From: Pseudomonas sp. UFMG81
GTDB taxonomy: Bacteria; Pseudomonadota; Gammaproteobacteria; Pseudomonadales; Pseudomonadaceae
NCBI RefSeq assembly: GCF_015354575.1
Contig: NZ_JACAFQ010000040.1
Span: forward strand, 1-46,724
DNA length: 46,724 bases
Direction of reading: 5' to 3'
The stretch's first letter is position 1. The number at the start of each line of letters is the position of its first letter. A program made the translations under genes and the position numbers. Positions 29,840-38,357 of this stretch are shown here, one piece after another. Below the pieces are notes generated by a model. It ran no database searches, was not told the origin of the DNA, and worked only from the letters and a program-made list of their open reading frames with translations.

Positions 29840-30646
29840 TCAACGCAGCTCGAGCACGTCCTGCATGTCGTACAGGCCAGGCTCACGCCCATCCAGCCAC
29901 AGCGCGGCACGCACCGCGCCCTTGGCGAAGGTCATGCGGCTCGAAGCCTTGTGGGTGATCTCCAGGCGCTCGCCTTCGGCGGCGAACAGCACGGTGTGGT
30001 CACCCACCACGTCGCCGGCCCGCACGGTGGCAAAACCGATGGTCTTGCGATCACGCGCACCGGTCTGGCCTTCACGGCCATACACCGCCACTTCCTGCAG
30101 GTCACGCCCCAGCGCATTGGCGACCACTTCGCCCATGCGCAGCGCGGTACCCGACGGCGCATCCACCTTGTGCCGGTGGTGCGCTTCGATGATCTCGATA
30201 TCCACATCGTCACCCAGCACCCGGGCCGCCATGTCCAGCAGCTTGAGGCTGAGGTTCACGCCAACGCTGAAGTTGGCGGCGAAGACGATCGGGATCTCCT
30301 TGCCCGCCTCGGCCAACTGCTCTTTCTCTTCCGGCGTGAAGCCGGTGGTGCCGATGACCATGGCCTTGCCCGCCTTGCGGCAGAACGCCAGGTTCTTCAG
30401 GGTGACCGACGGGTGGGTGAAGTCGATCAGCACGTCGAACTCGTCGGCGACCTTGTTCAGGTCGTCGCAGATCGTCACGCCGATACGCCCCAGCGCTGCC
30501 AGCTCACCGGCATCCGCCCCGACCAGCGAACTGTCGGGACGGTCGATCGCCGCCGTCAGGCCTGCCAGAGGCGCCTGCTGCTGCACAGCTTCGACGAGGG
30601 TCTTGCCCATCCGCCCTGCCGCGCCCATTACCGCAATACGTCGCAT
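29840..30646 (-). CDS. dapB: 4-hydroxy-tetrahydrodipicolinate reductase
   Basis: A 268-residue NAD(P)H-dependent enzyme of the lysine/diaminopimelate pathway. The Rossmann motif GAAGRMG (8-14), IGTTGFTPEE and the substrate motif EAHHRHKVDAPSGTAL (His pair and Lys) are present. It starts 13 nt after dnaJ, so it belongs to the grpE-dnaK-dnaJ transcript. Sequence length is standard. Confidence 0.97.
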   Translation of the reverse strand: MRRIAVMGAAGRMGKTLVEAVQQQAPLAGLTAAIDRPDSSLVGADAGELAALGRIGVTICDDLNKVADEFDVLIDFTHPSVTLKNLAFCRKAGKAMVIGTTGFTPEEKEQLAEAGKEIPIVFAANFSVGVNLSLKLLDMAARVLGDDVDIEIIEAHHRHKVDAPSGTALRMGEVVANALGRDLQEVAVYGREGQTGARDRKTIGFATVRAGDVVGDHTVLFAAEGERLEITHKASSRMTFAKGAVRAALWLDGREPGLYDMQDVLELR

Positions 30647-30659
30647 AGCCTGTTCCTTC

Positions 30660-31784
30660 TCAGAGATCGCCGAAGAAGCGCTTCACGCCTTCGAACCAGC
30701 CACTGGCCTTGGGCGAATGGGAGCTGTCGCCCTCCAGCGAGTCACGCAGCTCTTCGAGCAGTTCGCGCTGGCGACGGCTGAGGTTGACCGGGGTTTCCAC
30801 CGCCACCCGGCAAAGCAGGTCGCCGGCCGCACCACCACGCACTGGCGCCACGCCCTTGCCACGCAGGCGGAACTGCTTGCCGGTCTGGGTGCCTTCAGGG
30901 ATTTTCAGTTTCACGCGGCCATCGAGGGTCGGCACTTCCAGCTCGCCACCCAGGGCGGCGTCGGTGTAGCTGATCGGCACTTCGCAGTACAGGTGCTTGC
31001 CGTCGCGCTGGAAGATGTCGTGCTCGCGCACATTGATGACTACGTAGAGGTCGCCGGTCGGGCCACCGTGGGTGCCCGCCTCGCCCTCGCCGGACAGGCG
31101 GATGCGGTCGCCGGTATCGACGCCGGCCGGCACCTTGACCGACAGGGTCTTGTACTCCTCGACACGGCCTTCGCCATGGCAGGCATTGCACGGGTCGGTG
31201 ATGATCTTGCCCTGGCCATGGCAACGCGGGCAGGTCTGCTGCACCGAGAAGAAGCCCTGCTGCATGCGCACCTGGCCGATGCCGCCGCAAGTCGGGCAGG
31301 TCGACGGGGTCGAGCCCTTCTTGGCGCCGGAGCCGTCACACGGCTTGCAGTTGACCAGTGTGGGGACGCGGATGCTGACCGTGGTGCCACGCACCGCCTC
31401 TTCGAGGTTCAGCTCCAGGGTGTAGCGCAGGTCGCTGCCACGCTGGGCGCCACCGCGCGACCCGCCCCGGCCACCGCCGAAGAAATCGCTGAAGACGTCA
31501 CCGAAGATATCGGAGAAGTTGGCGCCACCGAAGCCGGCACCGCCGCCACCCATGCTCGGGTCGACACCGGCGTGGCCGTACTGGTCGTACGCCGCGCGCT
31601 TGCTGGCGTCGGACAGTACTTCATAGGCCTCGTTGGCCTCCTTGAAGCTGTCTTCCGACGCTTTGTCACCAGGGTTGCGGTCCGGGTGGTACTTCATCGC
31701 CAGCCGACGATAGGCCTTCTTGAGATCACCTTCGCTGGCGCCTCGCTCGACACCCAGGACCTCATAAAAATCACGCTTTGCCAT
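30660..31784 (-). CDS. dnaJ: Chaperone protein DnaJ
   Basis: A 374-residue class A Hsp40, co-chaperone stimulating DnaK ATPase. The J domain has YHPDRNPGD (HPD 33-35); a Gly/Phe-rich segment (about 75-110) has GGGGAGFGGANFSDIFGDVF; four zinc motifs follow, CKPCDGSG, CPTCGGIG, CPRCHGQG and CNACHGEG; then substrate-binding beta domains and a C-terminal dimerisation tail. It follows dnaK after a 212-nt gap containing two strong hairpins. Confidence 0.97.
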   Translation of the reverse strand: MAKRDFYEVLGVERGASEGDLKKAYRRLAMKYHPDRNPGDKASEDSFKEANEAYEVLSDASKRAAYDQYGHAGVDPSMGGGGAGFGGANFSDIFGDVFSDFFGGGRGGSRGGAQRGSDLRYTLELNLEEAVRGTTVSIRVPTLVNCKPCDGSGAKKGSTPSTCPTCGGIGQVRMQQGFFSVQQTCPRCHGQGKIITDPCNACHGEGRVEEYKTLSVKVPAGVDTGDRIRLSGEGEAGTHGGPTGDLYVVINVREHDIFQRDGKHLYCEVPISYTDAALGGELEVPTLDGRVKLKIPEGTQTGKQFRLRGKGVAPVRGGAAGDLLCRVAVETPVNLSRRQRELLEELRDSLEGDSSHSPKASGWFEGVKRFFGDL

Positions 31785-31916
31785 AGGTCATTTGCACTCT
31801 TGGGGGCGTTCGGCACACGGTGCGCAATCATTGCGTCGTGCCGTCAGCACCTGCCGCCATACGCGAATGCGCCCAGACAGATGCTGTAAATAATTCTCGT
31901 GTTCCAGACACGCCAA

Positions 31917-31978
31917 CGCGGGAGCAAGCCCCCGCGCGGCGACATCCTACCAGTTCACCGCCAAACGGCGGTGAGCTG
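31917..31978 (-). promoter_or_regulatory. Tandem hairpins between dnaK and dnaJ
   Basis: In transcript order a stem of about 12 bp (CAG-TCACCGCC type arms, 31951-31962 with 31967-31978, loop of four) is followed by CGCGGG / CCCGCG-type arms at 31917-31936. Neither has a U-run. They may lower the dnaJ:dnaK ratio or mark a processing site; this is inference. Confidence 0.4.
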
Positions 31979-31996
31979 GCCGACAACATGCAGGGA

Positions 31997-33922
31997 TTAC
32001 TGCTTGTTGTTGTCTTTCACTTCTTCGAACTCGGCGTCAACCACGTCATCGTGCTTGGCTTCAGGCTCGGCCTGCTGGGCGCCGCCCTGCGGCTGTTCAG
32101 CCTGCTGCTCGGCGTACATCTTCTGCGCGACAGGGGCCGACACCTTGGACAGTTCCTCGACCTTGGCGTCGATGGCAGCCTTGTCGTCGCCTTTGACGGC
32201 GGCTTCCAGGGCAACCACGGCAGCCTCGATCGCGGTCTTCTCGTCGGCGGTCACTTTGTCACCGGCCTCGTTGACCATCTTGCGGGTCGAGTGCACCAGC
32301 GCGTCACCCTGGTTACGGGCAGCGGCCAGCTCTTCGAACTTGCGGTCTTCCTCGGCGTTGGCCTCGGCGTCACGCACCATTTTCTCGATTTCTTCGTCGG
32401 ACAGGCCGGAGTTGGCCTTGATCACGATCGACTGAGCCTTGCCAGTAGCCTTGTCTTTGGCGCCGACGTGCAGGATGCCGTTGGCGTCGATGTCGAAGGT
32501 CACTTCAATTTGTGGCACGCCGCGTGGTGCTGGCGGAATGTCAGCCAGGTCGAACTTGCCCAGCGACTTGTTCTGCGAAGCTTGCTTGCGCTCGCCCTGC
32601 AGGACGTGGATGGTCACGGCGCCCTGGTTGTCGTCGGCGGTCGAGAACACCTGCGACTTCTTGGTCGGGATGGTGGTGTTCTTCTCGATCAGCGCGGTCA
32701 TCACGCCACCCATGGTTTCGATACCCAGGGTCAGCGGGCTGACGTCCAGCAGCAGTACGTCTTTCACGTCACCGGCCAGTACGGCGCCCTGGATGGCAGC
32801 ACCCATGGCCACGGCTTCGTCCGGGTTGACGTCTTTACGCGCCTCTTTACCGAAGAAGTCGGCAACGGCTTTCTGCACCATCGGCATACGGGTCTGGCCA
32901 CCGACCAGGATCACGTCGTCGATCTTGCTGGCGTCGATGCCGGCGTCTTTCAGGGCGATGCGGCATGGCTCGATGGTACGGTTGACCAGGTCTTCGACCA
33001 GCGATTCCAGCTTGGCGCGGGAGATCTTCACGTTCAGGTGCTTAGGACCAGTCGCGTCTGCAGTGATATACGGCAGGTTGACGTCGGTCGACTGAGCGGA
33101 CGACAGCTCGATCTTGGCCTTTTCAGCGGCTTCTTTCAGGCGCTGCAGGGCCAGCGGATCGTTCTTCAGGTCCATGCCGGACTCTTTCTTGAACTCGTCG
33201 ACGAGGTAGTCGATCAGGCGCATGTCGAAGTCTTCGCCACCCAGGAAGGTGTCGCCGTTGGTGGCCAGTACTTCGAACTGGTGCTCACCGTCGACTTCGG
33301 CGATTTCGATCACGGACACGTCGAAGGTACCACCACCCAGGTCATAGACGATGACGGTGTGGTCGCCCTTGCCCTTGTCCATGCCGTAGGCCAGCGCGGC
33401 GGCGGTCGGTTCGTTGATGATACGTTTTACGTCCAGGCCAGCGATGCGACCGGCGTCTTTGGTGGCCTGACGCTGGCTGTCGTTGAAGTAGGCCGGAACG
33501 GTGATGACCGCTTCGGTGACTGGCTCGCCGAGGTAGTCTTCGGCGGTCTTCTTCATCTTTTTCAGGACTTCGGCGCTGATCTGCGGCGGAGCCATCTGCT
33601 TGTCGGCGGCCTCTACCCAAGCGTCACCGTTGTTGGCCTTGACGATCTTGTAAGGCACCAGCTTGATGTCTTTCTGCACGACATCTTCTTCGAAGCGGCG
33701 GCCAATCAGGCGCTTCACCGCGAACAGGGTGTTGTGCGGGTTGGTGACCGCCTGGCGCTTGGCCGACTGGCCAACCAGAATCTCGCCGTCGTTGGCGTAA
33801 GCGATGATCGAAGGCGTGGTACGCGCGCCTTCGGCGTTCTCGATGACTTTGGCGGTGCCGTTTTCCAGCACGGAGACGCAGGAGTTGGTGGTCCCCAGGT
33901 CGATACCGATGATTTTGCCCAT
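31997..33922 (-). CDS. dnaK: Chaperone protein DnaK (Hsp70)
   Basis: A 641-residue Hsp70. The actin-like ATPase domain starts MGKIIGIDLGTTNSCV, with VYDLGGGTFDVS and VLVGGQTRMP; the interdomain linker is DVLLLDVSPL; the substrate-binding domain and helical lid end in VVDAEFEEVKDNNKQ, the usual EEV-type tail. It folds and refolds proteins with DnaJ and GrpE. A near-consensus sigma-32 promoter overlaps the grpE stop codon just upstream. Confidence 0.98.
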   Translation of the reverse strand: MGKIIGIDLGTTNSCVSVLENGTAKVIENAEGARTTPSIIAYANDGEILVGQSAKRQAVTNPHNTLFAVKRLIGRRFEEDVVQKDIKLVPYKIVKANNGDAWVEAADKQMAPPQISAEVLKKMKKTAEDYLGEPVTEAVITVPAYFNDSQRQATKDAGRIAGLDVKRIINEPTAAALAYGMDKGKGDHTVIVYDLGGGTFDVSVIEIAEVDGEHQFEVLATNGDTFLGGEDFDMRLIDYLVDEFKKESGMDLKNDPLALQRLKEAAEKAKIELSSAQSTDVNLPYITADATGPKHLNVKISRAKLESLVEDLVNRTIEPCRIALKDAGIDASKIDDVILVGGQTRMPMVQKAVADFFGKEARKDVNPDEAVAMGAAIQGAVLAGDVKDVLLLDVSPLTLGIETMGGVMTALIEKNTTIPTKKSQVFSTADDNQGAVTIHVLQGERKQASQNKSLGKFDLADIPPAPRGVPQIEVTFDIDANGILHVGAKDKATGKAQSIVIKANSGLSDEEIEKMVRDAEANAEEDRKFEELAAARNQGDALVHSTRKMVNEAGDKVTADEKTAIEAAVVALEAAVKGDDKAAIDAKVEELSKVSAPVAQKMYAEQQAEQPQGGAQQAEPEAKHDDVVDAEFEEVKDNNKQ

Positions 33923-34000
33923 GTTAACTCTCCCGAAACTTGAATTTGGTGGCAGCGACTACTTTGGCCAACTGCGGTAATACTTGAAGGCTTGACACCT

Positions 34001-34028
34001 AGATGGGGGTGCCCCGACGGATTTCAAG
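34001..34028 (-). promoter_or_regulatory. Sigma-32 heat-shock promoter of dnaK
   Basis: Minus-strand CTTGAAA (34028-34022), 13 bases, CCCCATCT (34008-34001): an exact match to the CTTGAAA-N11-16-CCCCATNT consensus. The -35 box contains the grpE stop codon. It gives dnaK a start site independent of grpE. Confidence 0.85.
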
Positions 34029-34578
34029 CCTTTTCGTTGATCGACGGCTGCGGGGCGCTCGGCGCCTTGCTGACCACCACCATGGCGGGGCGCAGTAGAC
34101 GGCCGTTGAGCAGGTAACCCTTCTGGAACACGTTCAGCACGCTGTTCGGCTCGACATCGGCGCTTTCCTGCATGGCCATCGCCTGGTGGTGCTCGGCATT
34201 GAATGGCTGGCCGTGCGGGTCGATGGCTTCAAGGTTGTAGCGCTTGAGGGTGTCCTGGAACATCTTCAGGGTCAGCTCGATACCATCGCGCATCGGCTTG
34301 ATGGTCTCGTCGTCGGCGCTGGACAGTTCCAGGCCACGCTCCAGGCTGTCGATGATCGGCAACAGGTCGCCGGCGAACTTCTCCAGGGCGAACTTGCGGG
34401 CCTTGTCGACGTCCTGTTCAGCGCGACGAATGCTGTTCTGCGCTTCTGCAGCAACACGCAGGGACTGATCCTTGGCGGCGGCCAGCTGCTCCTCGAGCTC
34501 CAGAACACGGGCGTCGGCGTTAGCTGCAACGGCCTCTTCGGGGTTCAGGTTCTTTTCATCCAGCTGTTCGTCAGCCAT
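34024..34578 (-). CDS. grpE: Nucleotide exchange factor GrpE
   Basis: A 184-residue dimeric exchange factor for DnaK: an acidic N terminus MADEQLDEKNLNPEEA, a long helix with RVAAEAQNSIRRAEQDVDKARKFALEKFAG-type heptads, and a C-terminal beta domain ending YLLNGRLLRPAMVVVSK. ATG 34578 has GGAGGAGA upstream. It is first in the grpE-dnaK-dnaJ-dapB run and has its own sigma-32 promoter. Confidence 0.97.
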   Translation of the reverse strand: MADEQLDEKNLNPEEAVAANADARVLELEEQLAAAKDQSLRVAAEAQNSIRRAEQDVDKARKFALEKFAGDLLPIIDSLERGLELSSADDETIKPMRDGIELTLKMFQDTLKRYNLEAIDPHGQPFNAEHHQAMAMQESADVEPNSVLNVFQKGYLLNGRLLRPAMVVVSKAPSAPQPSINEKA

Positions 34579-34636
34579 TGGGTATCTCCTCCACAATTTC
34601 TGTTGTGCGAGCCACGCTCGCCATGTCTTGCCGGCT

Positions 34637-34664
34637 ATATGGGGTCGGAAAAACCAGGTTCAAG
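34637..34664 (-). promoter_or_regulatory. Sigma-32 heat-shock promoter of grpE
   Basis: Minus-strand CTTGAAC (34664-34658), 13 bases, CCCCATAT (34644-34637): one mismatch in the -35 box, none in the -10 box. It lies about 60 nt before the grpE start, with 35 nt to the divergent recN promoter. Confidence 0.85.
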
Positions 34665-34699
34665 GGCTGCACGGGAAATCCACATTCATCGGCCGGGCA

Positions 34700-34736
34700 T
34701 TGTCAGGCCCACAAAAAGCACTGTATAAATATCCAG
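34700..34736 (+). promoter_or_regulatory. recN promoter with overlapping LexA box
   Basis: TTGTCA (34700-34705), 18-nt spacer, TATAAA (34724-34729). The -10 box lies inside CTGTATAAATATCCAG (34721-34736), a CTG-N10-CAG LexA (SOS) operator with the AT-rich core of the consensus. recN is a classic strongly LexA-repressed gene. Confidence 0.8.
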
Positions 34737-34760
34737 ACCACACCCTCGGGAGCCGCCCAC

Positions 34761-36434
34761 ATGCTGGTGCACCTGTCCATTCACAACTACGCCATCGTCG
34801 AACACCTCGACCTCGAACTCGCCCGCGGCATGTCCGTCATCACCGGCGAAACCGGGGCGGGCAAGTCGATCATGCTCGACGCCCTCGGCCTTGCGCTGGG
34901 CGATCGCGCCGACAGCGGCGTGGTGCGCCCCGGCGCCGACAAGGCAGACATCCTCGCCACCTTCGACCTGGTGGACATCCCCGAAGCCCACAGCTGGCTC
35001 ATGGAACGCGACCTCGAAAGCGACGGCCCGTGCATCCTGCGCCGGGTGATCACCGCCGAAGGCCGCAGCCGCGGCTACATCAACGGCACGCCCTGCCCGC
35101 TGGGCGATCTCAAGGCGCTGGGCGAACTGCTGATCGACATCCACAGCCAGCATGAACACCAGTCGCTGCTGAAAACCGACACCCACCGCCGCCTGGTCGA
35201 CGAGTACGCCGGCGCTACCGACCTGGCGCGCCAGGTGCAATTGGCCGCCAAGCGCTGGAACCAGACCCGCCAGGAGCTCGAGCGGCTGAGCAACTCCGGC
35301 GACGAACAGCGTGCGCGCCACCAGTTGCTCAGCTACCAGCTGGAAGAACTGGACAACCTGGGCCTGGGCGAGCACGAACTGGAGCAGCTCGAGCAGGAGC
35401 ACAAGAACCTGACCAACGCCGAAGCCCTGTTCGGCATCTGCCGCCAGGTCATCGACCAGTGCAGCGAAAGCGACTCGGGCAACGTGCTGAGCGCCCTGAC
35501 CGTCAGCCTCAACCGCCTCACTGCGGTCAGCAACGCACCTAAAGCACTGGGCGAAGCGGTCAACCTGATTGCCAGCGCACAGATCCAGGTGGAGGAAGCC
35601 GTTGGCGAGCTCAACCGCTTCCTCGACAATTTCGACGCCGACCCGATGCGCCTGCAAGCACTCGAAGAGCGGCTCGACACCATCTACACCCTCGCCCGCA
35701 AGCACCGCGTGCACCCCACTGAGCTGCCCGCCCTGCAACAACGCCTGATGGAAGAAATCGAAGGGCTCAATGCCAGCGACGAGTCCCTCGAACGCCTGGG
35801 CGAAGAGCTGGCCGCCTACGCCCAGCACTATAAAGAGCGCGCCACCGAACTGAGCGCATTGCGCGAACAAGCGGCCAAGCAACTGGCCAGCGCGGTGGAA
35901 CTGGAAATTCAGCGCCTGGGCATGCCCGGCGGGCGCTTCTGCATCGAGCTCACCCCCTTCGAAAACGCCGACCTGTCACCCCACGGCCTGGAGCAGATCG
36001 AACTGCTGGTCAGCGCCAACCCGGGGCAACCGCTCAAGGGCCTGGCCAAGGTTGCATCGGGCGGTGAACTGTCGCGGATCAGCCTGGCGATCCAGGTGAT
36101 CACCGCGCAGACCTCGCGCATCCCGACCCTGGTGTTCGACGAAGTGGACGTGGGTATCGGCGGCCCTACCGCCGAGATCGTCGGCCAACTGCTGCGCCGC
36201 CTGGGCGAGCGCGGCCAGGTGCTGACCGTCACCCACTTGCCGCAGGTCGCGGCGCAAGGGCATCACCACCTGTTCGTGCACAAGGTGCGCAACAGCGACA
36301 CCACCCACACCGCCGTGGCCAACCTGGCCAAGCGCGAGCGGGTCGAAGAAGTCGCGCGGATGCTGGGCGGCATCGACCTGACCAAGGAATCCCTGGCCCA
36401 TGCGCGCAAGATGGTGGTGAGCGGCAAGGCCTGA
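34761..36434 (+). CDS. recN: DNA repair protein RecN
   Basis: A 557-residue SMC-like ATPase acting early in double-strand-break repair. Walker A GETGAGKS (29-36), long coiled-coil arms (about 160-350, LEELDNLGLGEHELEQLEQE), then the ABC signature ASGGELSRISLAIQ (about 431-444) and Walker B LVFDEVDVGIGG. ATG 34761 follows GGGAG; the frame extends far upstream but only from here does the conserved MLVHLSIHNYAIVEHLDLEL begin. Regulation by LexA is supported by the upstream box. Confidence 0.96.
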   Translation: MLVHLSIHNYAIVEHLDLELARGMSVITGETGAGKSIMLDALGLALGDRADSGVVRPGADKADILATFDLVDIPEAHSWLMERDLESDGPCILRRVITAEGRSRGYINGTPCPLGDLKALGELLIDIHSQHEHQSLLKTDTHRRLVDEYAGATDLARQVQLAAKRWNQTRQELERLSNSGDEQRARHQLLSYQLEELDNLGLGEHELEQLEQEHKNLTNAEALFGICRQVIDQCSESDSGNVLSALTVSLNRLTAVSNAPKALGEAVNLIASAQIQVEEAVGELNRFLDNFDADPMRLQALEERLDTIYTLARKHRVHPTELPALQQRLMEEIEGLNASDESLERLGEELAAYAQHYKERATELSALREQAAKQLASAVELEIQRLGMPGGRFCIELTPFENADLSPHGLEQIELLVSANPGQPLKGLAKVASGGELSRISLAIQVITAQTSRIPTLVFDEVDVGIGGPTAEIVGQLLRRLGERGQVLTVTHLPQVAAQGHHHLFVHKVRNSDTTHTAVANLAKRERVEEVARMLGGIDLTKESLAHARKMVVSGKA

Positions 36435-36472
36435 TCCCCTGTCGCCGGCAAGCCCACATCTTGCGCGGCCTC

Positions 36473-36588
36473 TGTAGGAGCGGCCTTGTGTCGCGAAAGG
36501 GCTGCATCGCAGCCCCAGCGATCGTGAATGCCACATAGAAACCTGGGGCCGCGATGCGGCCCTTTCGCGACACAAGGCCGCTCCTACA
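36473..36588. repeat. REPIN: inverted REP pair, second TGTAGGAGCGGCC copy
   Basis: The arm TGTAGGAGCGGCCTTGTGTC... starts at 36473 and ends with GCGAAAGGG; the reverse complement ends at 36588. The arms match those of the pair at 7915-8028, while the ~58-nt centres differ. A fragment of the other REP family (CGCCGGCAAGCCC) lies just before it at 36442-36454. Confidence 0.9.
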
Positions 36589-36613
36589 ACGATTTGCAGC
36601 CACCAGAACGCAC

Positions 36614-36637
36614 AAAGGCGACCCGAAGGTCGCCTTT
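36614..36637. terminator. Bidirectional terminator between recN and fur
   Basis: AAAGGCGACC / GGTCGCCTTT, a 10-bp perfect stem with CGAA loop, closed by A/T runs on both sides; it serves the convergent recN and fur genes. Confidence 0.75.
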
Positions 36638-36660
36638 GTCGTCAGTAGCGATCGAAATCG

Positions 36661-37065
36661 TTACTTCTTTTTGCGCACATAGAGGACCAGGTTGTGGTCC
36701 ACCAGCTCGTAGCCATGCTCGGCCACGATCTCTTTTTGGCGACGCTCGATTTCAGCATCCATGAATTCGATCACTTCGCTGGTGTCCACGTTGACCATGT
36801 GGTCGTGGTGGCCACCATCGGCCAGCTCGAACACCGCGTGACCGCCGTCGAAGTTGTGGCGAACCACCAGACCCGCCGCCTCGAACTGGGTCAGTACGCG
36901 ATATACGGTCGCCAGGCCGACGTCCTCGCCAGCTTCCATCAGTGCCTTGTAGACATCCTCGGCGCTCATGTGACGCTGCTCGGTGGAATCGAGCATCTGA
37001 AGAATCTTGACTCGAGGCAGGGTTACCTTGAGGCCCGCTTTGCGCAATTCGCTATTTTCAACCAT
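36661..37065 (-). CDS. fur: Ferric uptake regulator Fur
   Basis: A 134-residue iron-responsive repressor. The winged-helix DNA-binding half includes GLATVYRVLTQFEAAGLV; the metal-binding half includes HNFDGGHAVFELADGGHHDHMVNVD. The protein contains no cysteine, so the CxxC structural zinc site of E. coli Fur is missing; pseudomonad Furs are known to have reduced cysteine content. ATG 37065 is the conserved MVENSELRKAG start. It is divergent from bamE with about 97 nt between the start codons, the known fur-omlA arrangement. Confidence 0.97.
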   Translation of the reverse strand: MVENSELRKAGLKVTLPRVKILQMLDSTEQRHMSAEDVYKALMEAGEDVGLATVYRVLTQFEAAGLVVRHNFDGGHAVFELADGGHHDHMVNVDTSEVIEFMDAEIERRQKEIVAEHGYELVDHNLVLYVRKKK

Positions 37066-37112
37066 GGTCAGCTTTCTCGCCGATGCTGCTTCGCAGCTTC
37101 TCTTAATACGGG

Positions 37113-37118
37113 TATGAT
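37113..37118 (+). promoter_or_regulatory. Candidate -10 box of bamE
   Basis: TATGAT, with TTCGCA 16 bases upstream as a poor -35 candidate, in the fur/bamE divergent region, 45 nt before the bamE start. Confidence 0.4.
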
Positions 37119-37162
37119 CGGGGTTTACGTTGTCCAGCCAAGATAGTGGAAGTCGCCCACCG

Positions 37163-37693
37163 ATGCAAAACACCAAGCTCTTGCTAACCAGCCTCACCCT
37201 AGTGGGACTGCTCGCACTCGCCGGTTGCTCGTTTCCCGGGGTTTACAAAATCGACATCCAGCAGGGCAATGTCGTTACGCAGGACATGATAGACCAATTG
37301 CGCCCCGGAATGACCCGTCGGCAAGTAAGGTTTATCATGGGCAACCCTCTGCTCCAGGACACTTTCCACACCAATCGGTGGGACTACCTGTACAGCCTGC
37401 AGCCCGGCGGCGGCAAACGCCAGCAAGAGCGCATGAGCATCTTCTTCAACGACAGCGACCAGTTGGTCAGCCTGTCCGGCGACTTCATGCCAGGCGTCAG
37501 CCGCGACCAGGAAATCCTCGGCGGCAGCGGCGACACCACCGTCAGCCCGGCACAACAGCCAGGCCAGCAGCCAGCCCAACCGGAAAAGCCGGCCAAGCCA
37601 GGTTCGCTGGAAGACTCGATCCAGAAAGAAATCGACACCATCGAGACCACCCCGGTGCCGACGCCAGCCCCGCTGGACACCTCGCCGCAGTAA
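37163..37693 (+). CDS. bamE: Outer-membrane assembly lipoprotein BamE (OmlA)
   Basis: A 176-residue lipoprotein of the Bam complex that inserts beta-barrel proteins. Signal peptide with lipobox LALAGC, lipidated Cys22, then the SmpA/OmlA domain with VYKIDIQQGNVVTQDMIDQL, RPGMTRRQVRFIMGNPLL and RWDYLYSL. The C-terminal third (about 125-176) is a Pro/Gln/Thr-rich tail not needed for the fold and longer than in E. coli BamE. ATG 37163 is chosen because it begins the signal peptide; the frame is open back to 37130. Confidence 0.95.
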   Translation: MQNTKLLLTSLTLVGLLALAGCSFPGVYKIDIQQGNVVTQDMIDQLRPGMTRRQVRFIMGNPLLQDTFHTNRWDYLYSLQPGGGKRQQERMSIFFNDSDQLVSLSGDFMPGVSRDQEILGGSGDTTVSPAQQPGQQPAQPEKPAKPGSLEDSIQKEIDTIETTPVPTPAPLDTSPQ

Positions 37694-37707
37694 GCGCAGG
37701 CGAACAC

Positions 37708-37738
37708 GAAAAAGCCCGGGCATTGCCCGGGCTTTTTA
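37708..37738. terminator. Bidirectional terminator between bamE and ratA
   Basis: AGCCCGGGC / GCCCGGGCT with an ATT loop, flanked by AAAAA and TTTTT; an intrinsic terminator for both convergent genes. Confidence 0.9.
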
Positions 37739-37760
37739 TTGCCTTCGATACTGTGCTGCT

Positions 37761-38195
37761 TCAGCCATACAGCTGCTTGGCACGCTGGCAGAACGCGTCG
37801 ACCATGGTATTGGCCGCCTGGTTGAACAGCGGCCCCAAAGTCGCGCGCACCAGGGCACCGGCATAATCGAACGACAGGTCGAGGCTGATCTTGCAGGCCT
37901 TCTCCCCCAGCGGCTTGAACACCCACAACCCGTGCAACTGGGTGAACGGCCCTTCTTCCAGGTTCATCTCGATCGATTGCCCCGGCACCAGCACATTGCG
38001 GGTGACGAAATGCTGGCTCATCCCGCCCTTTGCCACTTCGAGCTTGGCGCGCATGTGCGTGTCGCTGGCCTCGATCACCGTCGACGCCGAGCACCAGGGC
38101 AGGAACTGCGGGTAGCCGGCCACGTCGTTGACCAGGTCGTACAGCGCCTGGGCGGGGTATGGCAGCAGGGCCGAGCGTTGAATATGGGTAGTCAT
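37761..38195 (-). CDS. ratA: RatA/COQ10-type START-domain protein
   Basis: A 144-residue SRPBCC/START-fold protein of the RatA (YfjG) family: MTTHIQRSALLPYPAQALYDLVNDVAGYPQFLPWC and a C-terminal LVRATLGPLFNQAANTMVDAFCQRAKQLY. E. coli RatA was described as binding 50S subunits, while the eukaryotic relative COQ10 binds ubiquinone, so the role is open. It is divergent from smpB as in E. coli. The rnfH-like gene that often follows ratA is not present; a terminator comes straight after. Confidence 0.92.
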   Translation of the reverse strand: MTTHIQRSALLPYPAQALYDLVNDVAGYPQFLPWCSASTVIEASDTHMRAKLEVAKGGMSQHFVTRNVLVPGQSIEMNLEEGPFTQLHGLWVFKPLGEKACKISLDLSFDYAGALVRATLGPLFNQAANTMVDAFCQRAKQLYG

Positions 38196-38342
38196 CCAGG
38201 CGTCACTTCCAAACGGGGCGGCAGCGCGTCAAAGCGCCTTGAAAACGGTTCCGCCAACGCGGAACAGGGCCTGTATTGTCCGGGATTCACCCAACAGGCT
38301 CAAGCGCACCTAAACCCCATAGCCGAGGACGCGGCGACTCCC

Positions 38343-38348
38343 TATAAT
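38343..38348 (+). promoter_or_regulatory. Consensus -10 box directly before smpB
   Basis: A perfect TATAAT ends nine bases before the smpB ATG. With usual spacing, transcription would start at or within about three bases of the start codon. There is no good -35 box at 17 bp and no ribosome-binding site between. Confidence 0.6.
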
Positions 38349-38357
38349 GCCGCCCCT

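Noticed and set aside
29680..29910. 76-codon ORF across the REP pair upstream of carA
   Set aside because: It traverses the REPIN and the dapB end; only its last 16 codons are worth considering as a leader peptide, and these lack a Shine-Dalgarno.
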